From: Adineta ricciae
Lineage: Eukaryota > Rotifera > Eurotatoria > Adinetida > Adinetidae
Assembly: GCA_905250025.1 (NCBI GenBank)
Contig: CAJNOJ010000005.1
Coordinates: 248,001-312,000 of the forward strand
Reading direction: 5' to 3'
DNA length: 64,000 bases
The position numbers and the translations under genes are program-made. A model generated the notes under the pieces. The model ran no database searches and was not told the DNA's origin. It was given only the letters and a program-made list of their open reading frames with translations. Of this stretch, positions 25,182-37,517 are shown in pieces. Numbering within the stretch: position 1 is the first letter of the stretch; each line of letters begins with the position of its first letter.

Positions 25182-26296
25182 ATGGCAAGTATGATTCCAC
25201 ATAACGACAAAACATTAACATTAGATTCGCGAGTGACGTTTCATGATAACAACTCTATGCCACGATTGGGTAATGATCGTATTGAAAATGCTTTATAGTA
25301 TTTGTTCATCATGTCGATTTAGGTCTTGGGACATGGAGAAGCGAACCTGGTAAAGTTCAAAATATTGTGAGAGAAGCCATTCTCAATCATGGGTATCGTT
25401 TGTTTGATGGCGCTTGGATTTATCAAAATGAACATGAAGTTGGAAATGGAATTCATGAAGCTCTGGAACAAAGCCAAGGAGCAGTCAAACGCGAAGATCT
25501 TTTCATTACAACGAAACTATGGAATCAAGTAAATTCGATGATCTCTAGTTGATTTCTCGCGGATAAATCTTTCTTTCCTTTTCTTTAGCACCATGAACCT
25601 CAAGATGTTGAATGGGCAGTGCGTGACAGTTTGAAAAAACTTCGCTTAGATTACATTGATCTTTATCTTATTCATTGGCCGGTTGCATTCAAGAATATTT
25701 CCGATAATTTCTGGTCGCAAAAAGACGGTGAAAAAACACGACTCTATGCTGAGAATGTGACACTTGCTGATACATGGAAAGCAATGGAGAAATTAGTTGA
25801 TGCTCAATTAGTCCGTTCGATTGGTGTTTCGAATTTTAATCAATCTCAAATTGATGAAATCCTTCGAATCGCTCGTATTCGACCAGTTGTCAATCAAATC
25901 GAACTTCATCCGTATTTCAACCAAGCTGAAATGCGTGAATATTGCGCTAAGAACGATATTGTTGTCACAAGTTATTCCCCATTATCAAACTTAAAACGAG
26001 AGAACGAACGAGAAGAAGATGCATCGGCTTTATACAATCCAGTTATTCAAGAAATCGCCAAGGAAAAACATAAAACTACAGCACAAATTATTATCCGTTG
26101 GCATCTTCAACACGGTCTTGTTGTTATACCGAAAACCGTAACACCGGAAAGATTAGCTGAGAATGCTCATATCTATGACTTTGCATTGTCTGATACTGAT
26201 ATGCGTCGAATTAATCAACTGGGTGAAACACATCGTCGACGTTTTGTTAATCCACCGTTTCTTCCACCTGGTGACAAGCCAGTCTTCGATAATTGA
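25182..26296 (+). CDS. Aldo-keto reductase
   Basis: Three exons (25182-25269, 25323-25528, 25589-26296) join in phase to 333 residues. Aldo-keto reductases are NAD(P)H-dependent oxidoreductases that reduce aldehydes, ketones and sugars. The catalytic tetrad is visible: Asp in GYRLFDGAWIYQNE, Tyr in the same segment, Lys in FITTKLWNQ and His in DLYLIHWP. Other family signatures are IGVSNFN and the cofactor-binding VVIPKTVTPERLAEN near the C-terminus. Length is normal for the family (about 310-330). There is no signal peptide, so it is probably cytosolic. A CAG acceptor-like sequence lies just upstream of the ATG (TTTCAG at about 25166-25171), suggesting a 5' untranslated intron or a trans-splice site. 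The exact substrate class cannot be assigned. Confidence 0.93.
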
Positions 26297-26639
26297 TTAT
26301 GAAATTCATCATCAGAAACTATCTTCGATATTCTCTTTTTTTTTATAAACATGCTCTGTAGGAAAAAGTAAACGGTTTGAATCATTTTAAAACTAGTTGA
26401 CCGATGATTGGTATGAATCAATGATTCGAACAAGTCATACGTTGAATGGCGCAAGATGTCATGCTGAAGGCTTTATTTAGCTGCATCTCAAAAGACCATT
26501 ACAGATGTGAACTCGAGCGCCAAATGGTGATATACTTTATAAGAATAATTGAAAAGTCTTGGGGACGTTTTGTCAAATCGATAAATATAATTGAAATGTA
26601 TAAAAAAAAAGTAGAGAAACTTGAAGTTCGAAAAACTTA
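26297..26639. other. Convergent intergenic region
   Basis: Downstream region of the aldo-keto reductase (+) and of the small minus-strand gene. Short plus-strand frames here have no recognisable features. Confidence 0.5.
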
Positions 26640-27048
26640 TTACAGACGGAAGACATGATCATGGTGCGTTGAGCATTGCGAAAGTACTGTAAAAGTACCA
26701 TCTTCATATTGCTTGTAATGATTGTTAAAGGATGATTGCATCGGATGTTCTTCGTGAGAATTATTGCTTTGCTTTTGGTTCAATTCGGGATCCATACGAA
26801 CTGATTCGTATAATTCACGGCCATCAGGTCTTAAAGAGCGTTTAGGTCGTTCATCTGGTATAGAGGATAAAGGCGGGTAGATAACTTTTGCTGTTTGCCG
26901 AGCGCGATATCGTTCCTATGAAGAAATAATCAAAATGTTTTATTTATGTGATCAAATTTACCTCTGCCGACATCGGTGAACAGTCACTACACTTCTCATT
27001 TGCATTCATTTTAGTCGAAAATGTCGAACCCATGTCTTGTTCTTCCAT
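26640..27048 (-). CDS. Small hydrophilic protein, unknown function
   Basis: Two exons (27048-26962 and 26915-26640) join in phase across a 46-nt intron to give 120 residues. It starts MEEQDMGSTFSTK, and the first exon has a CSDCSP pair of cysteines. The second exon has a basic/proline block (RARQTAKVIYPPLSS, PDERPKRSLRPDG) and a Gln/Asn/His-rich tail. No signal peptide, membrane segment or known domain is visible. Support comes from the open spliced frame and good splice sites; there is no homology that I recognise. It probably encodes an intracellular, largely disordered protein. Confidence 0.55.
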
Positions 27049-27645
27049 ATATATTAATTATCATCAGTTCGATTATAAATAACGAATTTCTTTCTATGCA
27101 ACATCAAATATTTATTTTCGACAATTCGTTCTGTATCTGTCATTAGGAAAGGAAGAAAAACGGATGAGTAATAAATTGATGAGTAAAGGAGTCTAAAACA
27201 GATGGAAATGAATGGTTCTGTTTGTCAACGAAGTAATTATATATTGATGAGAAAAACGTTTCGATTGGTGTTTTGAAATTTTAATGGTCGATAAATAATT
27301 CGCATGCGAAGACAAATTGCAATACAGATAGTTCCTTACGCACTTTCTATATTGTTTTTTGCTGTCGTTGTGCAACAAGAATGTTCAAAAATAGGCATAT
27401 TCACCGAAAAACAACAGTTTCATAAAGGAATAGCGGAGAACTATTTGTCTCTAGACGTCACAAACGTTCAATATGAGAAGAAAGGAGCAAAAACAAGTAT
27501 ATGGCTCTTACGAACCAAAGAATTAGTTTTCGAGAAAAGAAAGAACGATGTAATGATCAAAAAACATTGAAAGATACATAAATAGAGAGAAAGAGATCAA
27601 TTTCAGTTAAAAAATTCAAATACGAACAATATGAATAGAAAGTGT
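27049..27645. other. Intergenic region downstream of the RING ligase
   Basis: About 600 bp with chance frames on both strands (for example 27304-27570 plus). None has a domain or splice partner. It must contain the 3' untranslated part of the RING-ligase gene. Confidence 0.5.
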
Positions 27646-29230
27646 TCATAAATTTGTTACGGACATGCGCTGTCGGCAAATCGGACAAATTCGAGTTATT
27701 AACAACCAGTTTGTCACACATTCTGGATGAAATAAATGTCCACATTGTAGTTTTTTCAATTGTTCATTCGCTTCGAAATTTGATCGACAAATAGCACTGA
27801 AAAGAAAAACAACGAATATAATCAGATGTAAGACTTTACTCGTACCAGTCAGTTTGATTAAATTGATCGGACTCCTGTCCGAATGAGATCGTAGGTAATG
27901 CATCGATATTTTCTTGTGATGCTGGTGGATTCGTATTGATTGTCATTGGCGCTGCGGACAGCCATCCCTACAACATATTTTCAATCAAAACACTTCCAAG
28001 ATCTATTCATCCTACTCGAAGCGATTCTAGCAATGGCACAGTAATCGATGCAGGTAAACAATAACTTAAAATAACTCCGAAAAACACTCCTAAACAGCAT
28101 AATATACAAATTAGTGGAATGGCGATCAATGGCGATAGGATTCGAATCCATTCCCAAATCAACAGTATTCGATACAATTCCGGTGCATCTGCTCGACACG
28201 GTTGGCCCGATCGTGGTTGAAATAAAAATAAAGCTCCAACGGAAAAATAATAAATCACAGCAATGGCACCCACATAATTTACGATATATTGTACAACATA
28301 ATAACGAATGTAAATTTGTCGCCCACGGTTCAAACGTAGACATAATTGACTAATAGTTAAATTTACTATATGAATAATTGTGGTGCAACCGAAGAGAATT
28401 AAGCCAACAAACGCATATGACTTCAATGGAGATCTCAAATACAAATCTTCGCTGTTATTGTATATACATGTTGATTGTCCAACGTCTTTCATGGCTGTTG
28501 CCACTGTTCCGATGTAGGTTAAATTGATAGTAAGGACGAAAACAAGGATAAAGCATTCAACAATGAATGAACGTCGAACTGGTAGTTCGGGTTTGGTCGG
28601 TGGAATGAGGATGAGTAACCATGTACTCAAACAAACAATACCAAGACAAAAACGTATCAATTCGCAACCAGAATTCGCATCTGCTCCTGGCGAAAATGAG
28701 TATCCGGTTCCAACACATACAGGAATAAGTTTGAAAAACACGAAAAAGCCTCGTAAAGCCGAAGCACTCCGCAATTGTGCAACTTTTTGTTCTTCACTTA
28801 AGTTCGAATTTCTCGGAGTTATATTCCGAATGAAAAGAAGAAGAATAATTGTTAAATCAATAAAATAAAATATTAATAGGCAGATCGATGTTATAGCCAA
28901 ACGATTTGACATTTGACAGGCATGTTTGCTTGATGTTAAACCAATCAATAGAATTGTAATGTCAATAATACGATACATTAAATGAAGTGAACTACCAGAC
29001 AATAATCGATCAACTTTGGTAAATGTGCTAATCCATGTTGAATCCTCAGCTTCTGGAGGCGCTGGCGATGATAATTGTGTTGTAATTGGAATAGTTGACG
29101 AAGTACTTGTTGGGGTCACACGATTTTCACCAGCACGGTCGGCATTTGGATGGTAAACAGTTGTGAAATGTGAGAGAATACGGTTGACGCCACCACCTGA
29201 CCCGCCACTATCGATGGGTGCTGTCGACAT
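27646..29230 (-). CDS. Multi-pass membrane RING-H2-type E3 ubiquitin ligase
   Basis: Three exons (29230-28016, 27967-27846, 27796-27646) encode about 495 residues. The N-terminal 90 residues are Ser/Thr/Pro-rich. About eight hydrophobic helices follow (for example LAITSICLLIFYFIDLTIILL and SFIVECFILVFVLTINLTYIG), so the protein is embedded in a membrane, probably ER or endomembrane. The C-terminus is a RING: CAICRSNF, then LQCGHLFHPEC, NWL and CPICR. This arrangement is seen in membrane-anchored ligases such as AMFR- or RNF-type proteins; the exact orthologue is not clear. The first zinc-ligand Cys exists only if the second exon uses donor GTACGA at 27845; the alternative donor a few bases downstream would give Asp instead. 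The upstream N-terminal start has no competing ATG. Confidence 0.85.
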
Positions 29231-31443
29231 TTGTTATACTTATTACAGATGATAATCGAGCGAAGAATGTGAAATAACTATTAAGAGAAAAAAGTGCGAA
29301 AAATGTAAATAAATAAATGGTAGATTCTATTTGATTTCACGCTCTTGCGAGTATTTATTGGTCAAATTATTATATAAAGAAGAAAACACTAGATATTAAT
29401 CGTTTGTTTTCATTCTGGCATAAAATACAATACGAAAAAGCAGAATAGGATGCTCACTGTCTTCTAAATGGATAAATATAATTTCTTTTCTATGTATTAC
29501 ATCAATATTACTGTTTTAGTTTACACTCAAAAATACGGAGAATGAAATGATTCATCGAAATGATCTAGTTACGCATCTTCTTAATTGTTTTTTTTTGTTT
29601 TAGAAGAATATTAAGCGTACTTCAATTTATATTGTTTGAGACTTGTAGAATAAAAAGGTGAAAATGCGTTGCATTTTATATTAAAGTAACAGTTGAGGAA
29701 GAAATAAAAAGAAAAATAACGGAACGGAAGCTGAAAAATGCTAATGCTATAATAGGCGTCTCTACTGTACCAATCATGTGAGTAGAAAAGAGGGCATTGG
29801 TGTCGTCATTTAATATTTCAAACAAGATGAGCACATGTAGTTCATTTTCACTCGATCTCGATACAAAAACTCGAATAAATGTTATGATAGTTTGAGCACA
29901 ATTATCAATGAAGCAAAGATATGTGAAATCATTTCGTTGTTTACCAGCGCTGTCTGTTCAATATGGGTACTTTTTCTCTCTTTGACAGAGGTAATTTATT
30001 AACATTAGATCTTGTCAATATTCATTTACCAAAAAAATATAAGTTACTAAACAAGGAACGATGAAATTGCTCGTGGAGAACATGCGGAAAACAGACGAAT
30101 AATTGAAGGGTTTCCATCTGTTCATATGTGCGCACCGATGAATGTTGAATCCGATGTAATAACGATCTTTTTCAAAAGGGCATCACGACACACTTGAAAA
30201 TTCAATATTATTACTCACGAGATATCATTCCGAATGTCATGTGTATGTTACATCGGAGCAAACAAACGTGTGAGACACGAGATGAGAGATATGTTAGATA
30301 AATATTTTATCAATGGTTTTCTTATCAGCGTATGGTAATATTCTATGATTATACATTCAGAATTCGAAGTAATTTTAATCAATAGTGCCGACGGTCGGTA
30401 ATGAAATTCAAATGATGATACACTTCTGAGAAAGTATCATTCATCGAGAAATTGTTTATAGAAACATAGTCAATAGAAGCCCGTTCGAATTGTGTTTAGC
30501 CACATGCAATGAGAATATCCATGTTTTCGGAAAACCAAAACAACAAGGATATTGTGAATCTATTGACAAGTGCAACAAACGAACTTTTATGGGTTGTATA
30601 AGATTAAGAACTTCGAATACAAGGTAGTGAATTTTTCTTCATGACTATTTACGATGAGGAAGAAGTGTTTATGATGAAAATGATCTTTGGTTTCAATTCG
30701 TAAAAGTCACCGAGGATTGATATAAATTTATCGTTCCCTGACATTTATATTTCTTTACAAACCAGTTCATATCATAATGTCGGTTATTTACTTGTTGATT
30801 CTTTGAAATTATGCAACTATATGAACTACAGTCTTTTCGTTATTAGTGTTTAACCGTGGGTCTCAATAGACGAGGAAAATGACGTGGGAATATGACGTAA
30901 AACTGAGATGCACTTCTCTGGATATTTTCACTCCTGCAGCTTATTCAATTTAGTAGTTCGTGTCCTTGAACCAAATTCCATCGATGTAGTAAAGAATACT
31001 GCCTTATTTAATTGAAATAGGTGCAGTCAGGTACGATAATTTAATGATATTCTCCTTATTTATCTTTTGTTTAAGCCTCATTTGTATTTTGATGAGTTTA
31101 TACAGAGAACTAACACCCTAGATGTGCTATTAATTTACTAAATAAACGTTACTACCTCCTGTTAACGTACAGACACAACTCATACGTACTGAGATCGAAC
31201 AATGATTCTACTGCGTATGTTACCAGTATTCTACACAGAACGTTTTGTGCAAATTATTAGTATTTTTTCTGTTATAAACTGCGAAATACAGTTCGTTCTA
31301 CACATTTTGTTTCATTCGTTATTTTTTTCTCAAATCTAGAGGTCATTAAAGTACTTGTAGAATACGATTGGTTGATAGTTTTCTTCTATCGATAGATACT
31401 TCTATACCCCACGGTAACTTGTTCGTAATATCTGAAACAAGAT
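29231..31443. other. Gene-free interval of about 2.2 kb
   Basis: No open frame of 60 codons or more occurs on either strand, and no tRNA, transposon end or long repeat was recognised. AT-rich. It lies between the 5' end of the RING-ligase gene and the 3' end of the BAF-like gene (both minus strand). It is therefore the likely place for RING-ligase promoter elements or untranslated exons. Confidence 0.5.
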
Positions 31444-34115
31444 TCAATCGTTCGGACGCTTTTTACACAAGTTTTTCGCTGGATTAACATAAAGAATATG
31501 CTCACTGAGAGCTTGTTGCTCTTGAAAATATTGTCGCCGTGTGATATATGTGAACAAGGTGGTGTACGAATGATAATTTTGATTATAATAATTTCGATTT
31601 GTTTCTTTAGAAAAACGATTTGATGCGATGTGAAAATGATTGAATCTTACTTTGATTTGATGGTGTTTGTTTAGCTAAGGTAAAATGACGATTTTTATAT
31701 TGCCTGATGAGCTTGTCATGGGAAATGTTATTCCAAAGAGCCAAACATGGCGATGGAGATGATAGGCGCACAGTTGGTTGATGTTTTAGATGAGATACAT
31801 CCGGATGTGTCTCGTGTCTACTGCAATCGTTTGAAGAATGAGTCGGCATCAGAGGATTTTCTTCTAATGATTGGCCTTCCATTAACTGTTGTGTGGAGAG
31901 CAATCGAGTTTTGGCAGAAGGTGTTATCGTGAAGTCATCGCTAAATAAAATAGGTCATGGAACGTATGCGTTGGAATGAAATAGAGTTTTACTATTGAAT
32001 CACTTTTTTGTGATGGGATTGGAAAGAAGTTGTAGTAGAACTAAAGAAATATTCATTTTGAATATCAAAGTTTGATGATCTGATAAGAAGACTGACATCC
32101 CGTCGATTTCACGAGTAGACTCACACAATGTCGAAATGTTATCAGAGTTGGAAAGTTTATTGACTTCGTTTTCCTCAAATTGAATAGTGTGAGGTGAACG
32201 CGAGGGCTGTTCATTCGAGAGCGATGCTAAAATAGACATCACCAATGAATTCATAGTCACTTTATACGTATAAAAACTTTACAGAGTGTTGACAGAGACA
32301 TTCCTTCTTTCGTTGGAATCATTTCCAATGTTTCGAAAGATAAATTTGACTGTAAAGTTGGTTGTTGAATAGCTGGTCTCGTTAACGAATCGTTGATGAA
32401 TGAAACACTCTTCGATGGCGTTTTAGTTCGTGAGATCGCAATAGATCGCTTTGATTGAAGACTTTCATGAGTGACATTTGCTTGTTTTTGAAAGTTTTCA
32501 TCAGTTGACATCGAAGTGACAGTAGTGAACGAAGTTTGATCTGTAAGAAAAAGAAGAAGAAAGATTTATTGGTCAGTCGTTCGTTTGGCAATAGTTGAAA
32601 CACTTGTGTCGTTGGGCGATTTTGAATAATCATTAGAAAATACATCCGAATACACGATTGTGTCGTTATTTTCAAATTGCTTTTTGAAGGTCGGAGAATT
32701 CGACGCTGACAATGTATGACGCGAGTTTGGCGAACCGTTCTTCTCTGCACTAGTATCATGTTTAGATGATTTAATAGCTGACTTTCGGATAAAATGTATT
32801 AGACAATTCTACGATATTTGAATTAGTTTAAAACAACCTGGAGATTGAGAAGACGTGTCTTGCTGATTGTTTGGAAATATCTGTAAGTGTGGTGATGAAG
32901 AAGATAATAAATAGGATGGTTGAGTAGTTGAATTACTTCCATTGCGCTTAGTATTCGGTAGTGTCTGATGCGATTTCGGCGTGAGACCAGAATCAAGTCC
33001 GTAATTCACAGCACTCTCAACCCAATCGGACTCTGATAAATGCATTCTCCTAAATCGACTGCTTTGTATTTGCTCTCCTTTCATCGGATCCAAAAGATTG
33101 TCACCACCAAGTGGCGATTTCATGTTCAAGAGTATATCGTTATTAATCGATGATATATTATTGGATTCTTCGTTCATTACTTTATTGCTGTCATGAGCTG
33201 ATGGAGAATCTGGCTTTTTTTCTATAGATTTCGTGAAAGTATTTCTTTTTGACAAATAAGAGCGTTGAAGGGAATTATTTACTGATCGTGTTATTCGTCG
33301 TAAATGCTGAGTCCGATTTATTTATGTCTTGTTTGACAACGTCAGGAATCTTTTCAGAGCTATCAACAAGTCGTTTTACAATCTAGAAAGGAAACACAGG
33401 AAAGCACGTCAAACATGATCGCTTATTAATAGTTCATAGATACTTTATCTGAGTCAATATTGTTTGACAAAGTCTGTGGAGAATGACTCAGTTGGTTCTC
33501 GAGAATCCCCTCTACTAATAAAATGGAGATATTTTGCTATATAAAGAACATATGCATACTTAGATTTGGTTTCTGCTCTACTGGCGAATTGTCGACTTGA
33601 AGTAATGAATGATCGATCTTCGTGTTTATCTTTTCTTCATCATCTGATTTTTTACTTCTAAATCTTTTATTTTTGTGTCCTTTTCTCAAACAACATATTG
33701 GCGTCAAGCCCGTATTCACTTCCCGAACGTCTCCCAATTTCGAACTAATTCCACATGTTGTCATCTTCGCTTGATACGACGTAAAACCGATTTCATCTTG
33801 CAGCCATTGTTTAAATCGCTGAGAATTCTTCATCGAACGATATTTCGCATAGAGGGCCGAAAGGTTATATATCCCCGATCGATTTAAAAGACGTTCATTC
33901 ATTTTTCCGATTCCTGGCACACATGTTAGTGACGTATGTTCGACGCAAAAAATGAAGCACCGATGTTTATTCGTTCGGATTTGTAATGGCTGATGAACAG
34001 TTGTTTCAATCGAATTAAGACATGGATGAATTTTCGATTTTGTCGAAATCATCAAGAAACTTGAAAAAAAAACGAACAAAACGATCGATTTCGAAAGATG
34101 AATACATAGCAACAT
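31444..34115 (-). CDS. BAF-like helix-hairpin-helix domain protein with long disordered tail
   Basis: Multi-exon gene starting at 34115. Residues about 64-125 read TCVPGIGKMNERLLNRSGI, then FKQWLQDEIGF and TTCGI. The pattern (PGIG, L..RGI, F..WL, C) matches barrier-to-autointegration factor (BAF/BANF1), a small DNA-binding protein that bridges chromatin and the nuclear lamina. BAF is normally about 90 residues alone; here it is followed by several hundred Ser/Asn/Lys-rich, probably disordered residues (exons about 33515-32000) including KTPSKSVSF. The last two exons were found by splice phase: one ends at 31651 (GTAAGA) and joins 31604-31444, ending KRPND. The N-terminus has a hydrophobic stretch (IVLFVFFSSFLMI) that may be a signal or anchor, or the real start may be the internal Met after it. 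Start 82 bp from the divergent NARS2 gene. Confidence 0.65.
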
Positions 34116-34197
34116 ATTGATTCTATTGTCATTCTAGATTAAATAGTGCGATTTTGTTCTGAATAAAATCAAAATTCGAAAAATTGAACGTTTTCCA

Positions 34198-35904
34198 ATG
34201 TTACATTGTTTCCTTTTCCGTCATCTTCGATATTCAACACCAAAACCTCTTTCGTCATTTCGACGAACTCATTCATTATATCCGCTAACCATCCGTGAGA
34301 TCTTCGAACAAAAACCACTCAACCAATCGGTAAATCTCATCGGTTATCTGCTCAACATTCGAAAGCAGAAAACTCATTATTTCCTCGATCTATTCGATGG
34401 CTCGTTAACGAACAATCGAAAACACTTACAAGTCGTTGCACCATTAAATTTTCACCCAAACTTACCTCGTCTCACCTACGGCTGTTCTGTAAACATTCAA
34501 GGAAAGCTTATTCCAAGTGACCATCCGAAGCAAGAGTATGAATTCATCGCTGAGCAAATCAATTTAATTAACTCGTGCGATGCATCGAACTATCCATTCA
34601 AACCAAAATCTAACGAAACACTCGTCACATTACGTCAAGATGAACATCTTCGTTTGCGTTCAACACTTAGCCAAGCTATTTTTCGTTTACGAAGTCAATT
34701 AATGTATAGTATACATGAGTATTTTCAAGAACAGAATTTTATTCAGATTCAAACACCGTGTTTAACTCGAAATGATTGTGAAGGTGGAGGAGAAACCTTT
34801 CGTATTCAACCGTATCGATCGAGAGTAACGGAAAAAGAGAAGGAATATTTCAATACGCAAGTTTATTTAACTGTTTCAGGACAATTACATCTTGAAACAG
34901 CAGCTAAGTATGACCTTGTTAAATTGTCGTTCTCAAAAGAGATTTTCAGTGTTTTTTATTAGTGGTTTTGGTCGTGTTTATACATTGAATCCAACATTTC
35001 GTGCAGATAAGAACTTCAGTCGATTTCATCTAGCTGAATTTTGGATGTTAGAAGTCGAAGTTGCAGGTAACACTGCTGCGTTATTTCCATGAATTGTGTT
35101 AAATAATTCATGTATCTAACAAGAAATGTCAGCAATTCTATTGATAAAAAGTTAATTAAGGCTTTCAGACACATTGTAGCGTCCTCTGTTGACAATGAAT
35201 ACAATCTGATTAATGAGAAAACCGTTGCCTCGTGTAGAATATTCGATTTCTTTACTTTTCTTTTCCTCTTTCTAGGTCTAACCCAACTGGATAAACTTCT
35301 TGATATATATGTTCATCTTTTACGTACTGTCGCTGGTCAAGTTCATAAGAAATGTTCGGAAGAATACAAACATCTACTGAAACACAACATTCAACCGAAA
35401 TATCTCGAACAACTACTCAATCAGACCGATTTTCCGCGAATAACTTACCAACAAGCTACAGAATATCTACGAAAAAGCGCTGATTTCCATCAATTTTCCG
35501 ACAATGATGATTTCACTCGTGCACATGAACATTATCTATGTCACACAGTGATGAATAACCAAGCGTTTTTCATCGTTAACTATCCGAAAAAACTGAAACC
35601 ATTCTATATGTTAGTGAACGATGACGAATCGACCGTTGCCAACTTTGACTTCATTTTCCCATCCATTGGTGAACTATCCGGTGGAAGTCTTCGAGAGTAT
35701 CGTTACGAACAGTTTAAACTATGTTTAGATGAACTAGATATCACACGTGATCTGCAGTGGTATCTGGATTTGAGAAGATTCGGAGGTTTACCAACCGGCG
35801 GTTTTGGTTTAGGTATCGAGAGATTTTTAATGGCTCTTACTGGTATTGATAATGTTCGAGATGTGATTTTGTTTCCTCGTTATTATCAACATTGTGATGC
35901 ATAA
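34198..35904 (+). CDS. NARS2: Asparaginyl-tRNA synthetase, mitochondrial type
   Basis: Three exons (34198-34907, 34963-35066, 35276-35904) join in phase to 480 residues. It charges tRNA-Asn and belongs to class IIb synthetases. The N-terminus ([22 protein letters not shown]) is basic with no acidic residue, as in a mitochondrial targeting peptide. An OB-fold anticodon domain follows ([12 protein letters not shown]). The catalytic core shows VSGQLHLE, motif 2 [21 protein letters not shown], and motif 3 [12 protein letters not shown] near the C-terminus. Length matches mitochondrial NARS2 (about 480) rather than the longer cytosolic enzyme. The second intron is 209 nt, long for this region. The HP1-like gene starts only 65 bp after the stop in the same direction, and the BAF-like gene diverges from 82 bp upstream. 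Confidence 0.93.
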
Positions 35905-35930
35905 AGATTGACCAGATTGCGGCTTGTTTG

Positions 35931-35941
35931 TTCTTTTTCAG
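35931..35941 (+). promoter_or_regulatory. Acceptor-like pyrimidine tract and CAG before HP1-like gene
   Basis: The sequence TTCTTTTTCAG lies in the 65-bp gap between the NARS2 stop and the HP1-like ATG, with no donor between them. It has the form of a 3' splice site and would suit spliced-leader trans-splicing of the downstream gene, a process known in bdelloid rotifers. It could instead be the acceptor of an ordinary intron whose donor is in the NARS2 3' region. Confidence 0.45.
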
Positions 35942-35969
35942 ATAGTTATTTCGAGAGAAACGAAACAAA

Positions 35970-37273
35970 ATGGTCAAGTTATCATCGAGAAAACGTCGAC
36001 GGGAAAGTAAATATAAGAACAATGTTAACGACAATTCCGAACACGAATATCAAGTCGAAGCGATCGTGGATAAACGTGTTCGTGGAAGAAAAATCGAATA
36101 TCTATTAAAATGGCAAGGTTACTCAAGTGCAGATAATACCGTAAGAGTTTCGACGAAACCTAATGTCATTTCGCATTTAGAATAAAGTTTATTTACAAGA
36201 CAAATATCTCGAATTAAGGTTTGGAGTGTTTCGTAGTTTAGTAGCTCGTAACTGATGTGCTGCTTGTCTTTCATGAGAAGACGAGATTACTTGATTAACT
36301 CTAGAGTAGATTTTAGTGTTTAGAATAGAAAAAAAAAACAAATGGAAATGTGATTTTGTATGTTTAGTGGGAAGATGTCAGTCGTTTGAACTGTCCAGAT
36401 TTAATACGAGAATTCGAAGAGCGATCAAAAGTCACGAATAATCAACGAAAATCATCTCCACGAAAACGATCAACATCAACCAAAGCTAAGAATACGAATA
36501 TGCATGAGACAGATGAAGATTATCTAAGCGGTACAGATCAATCTATGGATACAGAGAATGATGTTGAATCGACTGGAAATGACGAAGATACTCGAATGGC
36601 TACACGTAACAGTCCACGGAAAAAAGTCAATACCGAGAGTTCAATGGACGATTCATCATCAACTCGTCGCCATTCTACTCGGAAAACTGCCGATCAAACC
36701 AAAACTCGTATAACAACAATGTGTAAGTATTCTTCTACGGCCAATCATGTTCAATGTAATCTTCGTTTGATTCTAGATCAAAGTACAAACAACAACAATG
36801 ATGAAGTTGATAATGTTATAGAAGAAATAGTTCCATCAAGTCCAAAGCGAAAGAAAACATCGAATGAAAAACCGATATTAGTTCTTGACGAGACAAACTT
36901 TTCAAATGAAATTGTTTCTCCTCAAAAGACACCAACAAAAGAATTCAATGTAAGTGAACCAACAACGATCAATCTCTGTCTTCATATCTCACCAAGTTCA
37001 AGTTCATCGATTTCGGTTGCATTGAATGATAATGATAACAATAACAATCCGAATGGTAAAGTTTCTACAAATATTCAAACATCCGAACAGGACATCGATG
37101 AAAGTGATCGAGTGGATAAGATTGAAGCTGTCCGTTATGCTCGTGATGAAATTGCCTTCCGCATCAAATTAATCAATGAAAATCGTTCACAATGGATCTC
37201 AGCTCGAGTAGCCAATCGAAAATATCCTCAAGCAGTCATTGCCTTCTGGGAAAATCATGTCCAATTCATCTAA
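35970..37273 (+). CDS. HP1/CBX-type chromodomain and chromoshadow protein
   Basis: Exons 35970-36140, 36368-36722 and 36777-37273 join in phase to about 340 residues; the 54-nt second intron is also open, so it could be retained. The N-terminal chromodomain (EYQVEAIVDKRVRG, YLLKWQGYSSADNTWEDV, CPDLIREF) keeps the aromatic cage residues Tyr, Trp and Tyr used to bind methylated lysine. A basic, Ser-rich linker of about 190 residues (PRKRS, SPRKK, SSPKRKK motifs) is much longer than in HP1. The C-terminus (KIEAVRYARDEIAFRIK, ANRKYPQAVIAFWENHVQF) is a chromoshadow domain, which dimerises and recruits PxVxL proteins. It is expected in the nucleus on heterochromatin. The long linker makes it an HP1-like rather than a strict CBX1/3/5 orthologue. 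Confidence 0.88.
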
Positions 37274-37517
37274 ATTCAACATTATCTTTCTGTTTGTCCA
37301 CGTGCGTGCGTGAGTGTGTGTGTGTGTGTGTAGATATGCGTTTATGTAAACCAGGTATAATTGGAAGAAAACCCAACCGAACATGTACTGCGTTTTTTTT
37401 TTCTTTCAGTTCGTTTAAGATTTTATTGTTAGCGTATAAAATTCGAATTCGTTACATCTTATTGTTTATTCGAAGAAAAAAAAAGATGAAAGAAGAATAG
37501 TAGTAAGCGTTTCGATG
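37274..37517. repeat. GT-rich microsatellite between HP1-like and NVL genes
   Basis: A (GT)n tract runs from about 37310 to 37331 (GCGTGCGTGAGTGTGTGTGTG form). T- and A-rich stretches follow. No gene; this is the short gap before the NVL gene. Confidence 0.6.

Noticed and set aside
27304-27570. Plus-strand 88-codon frame
   Set aside because: No domain, no splice signals, and antisense to the expected 3' region of the RING-ligase gene.
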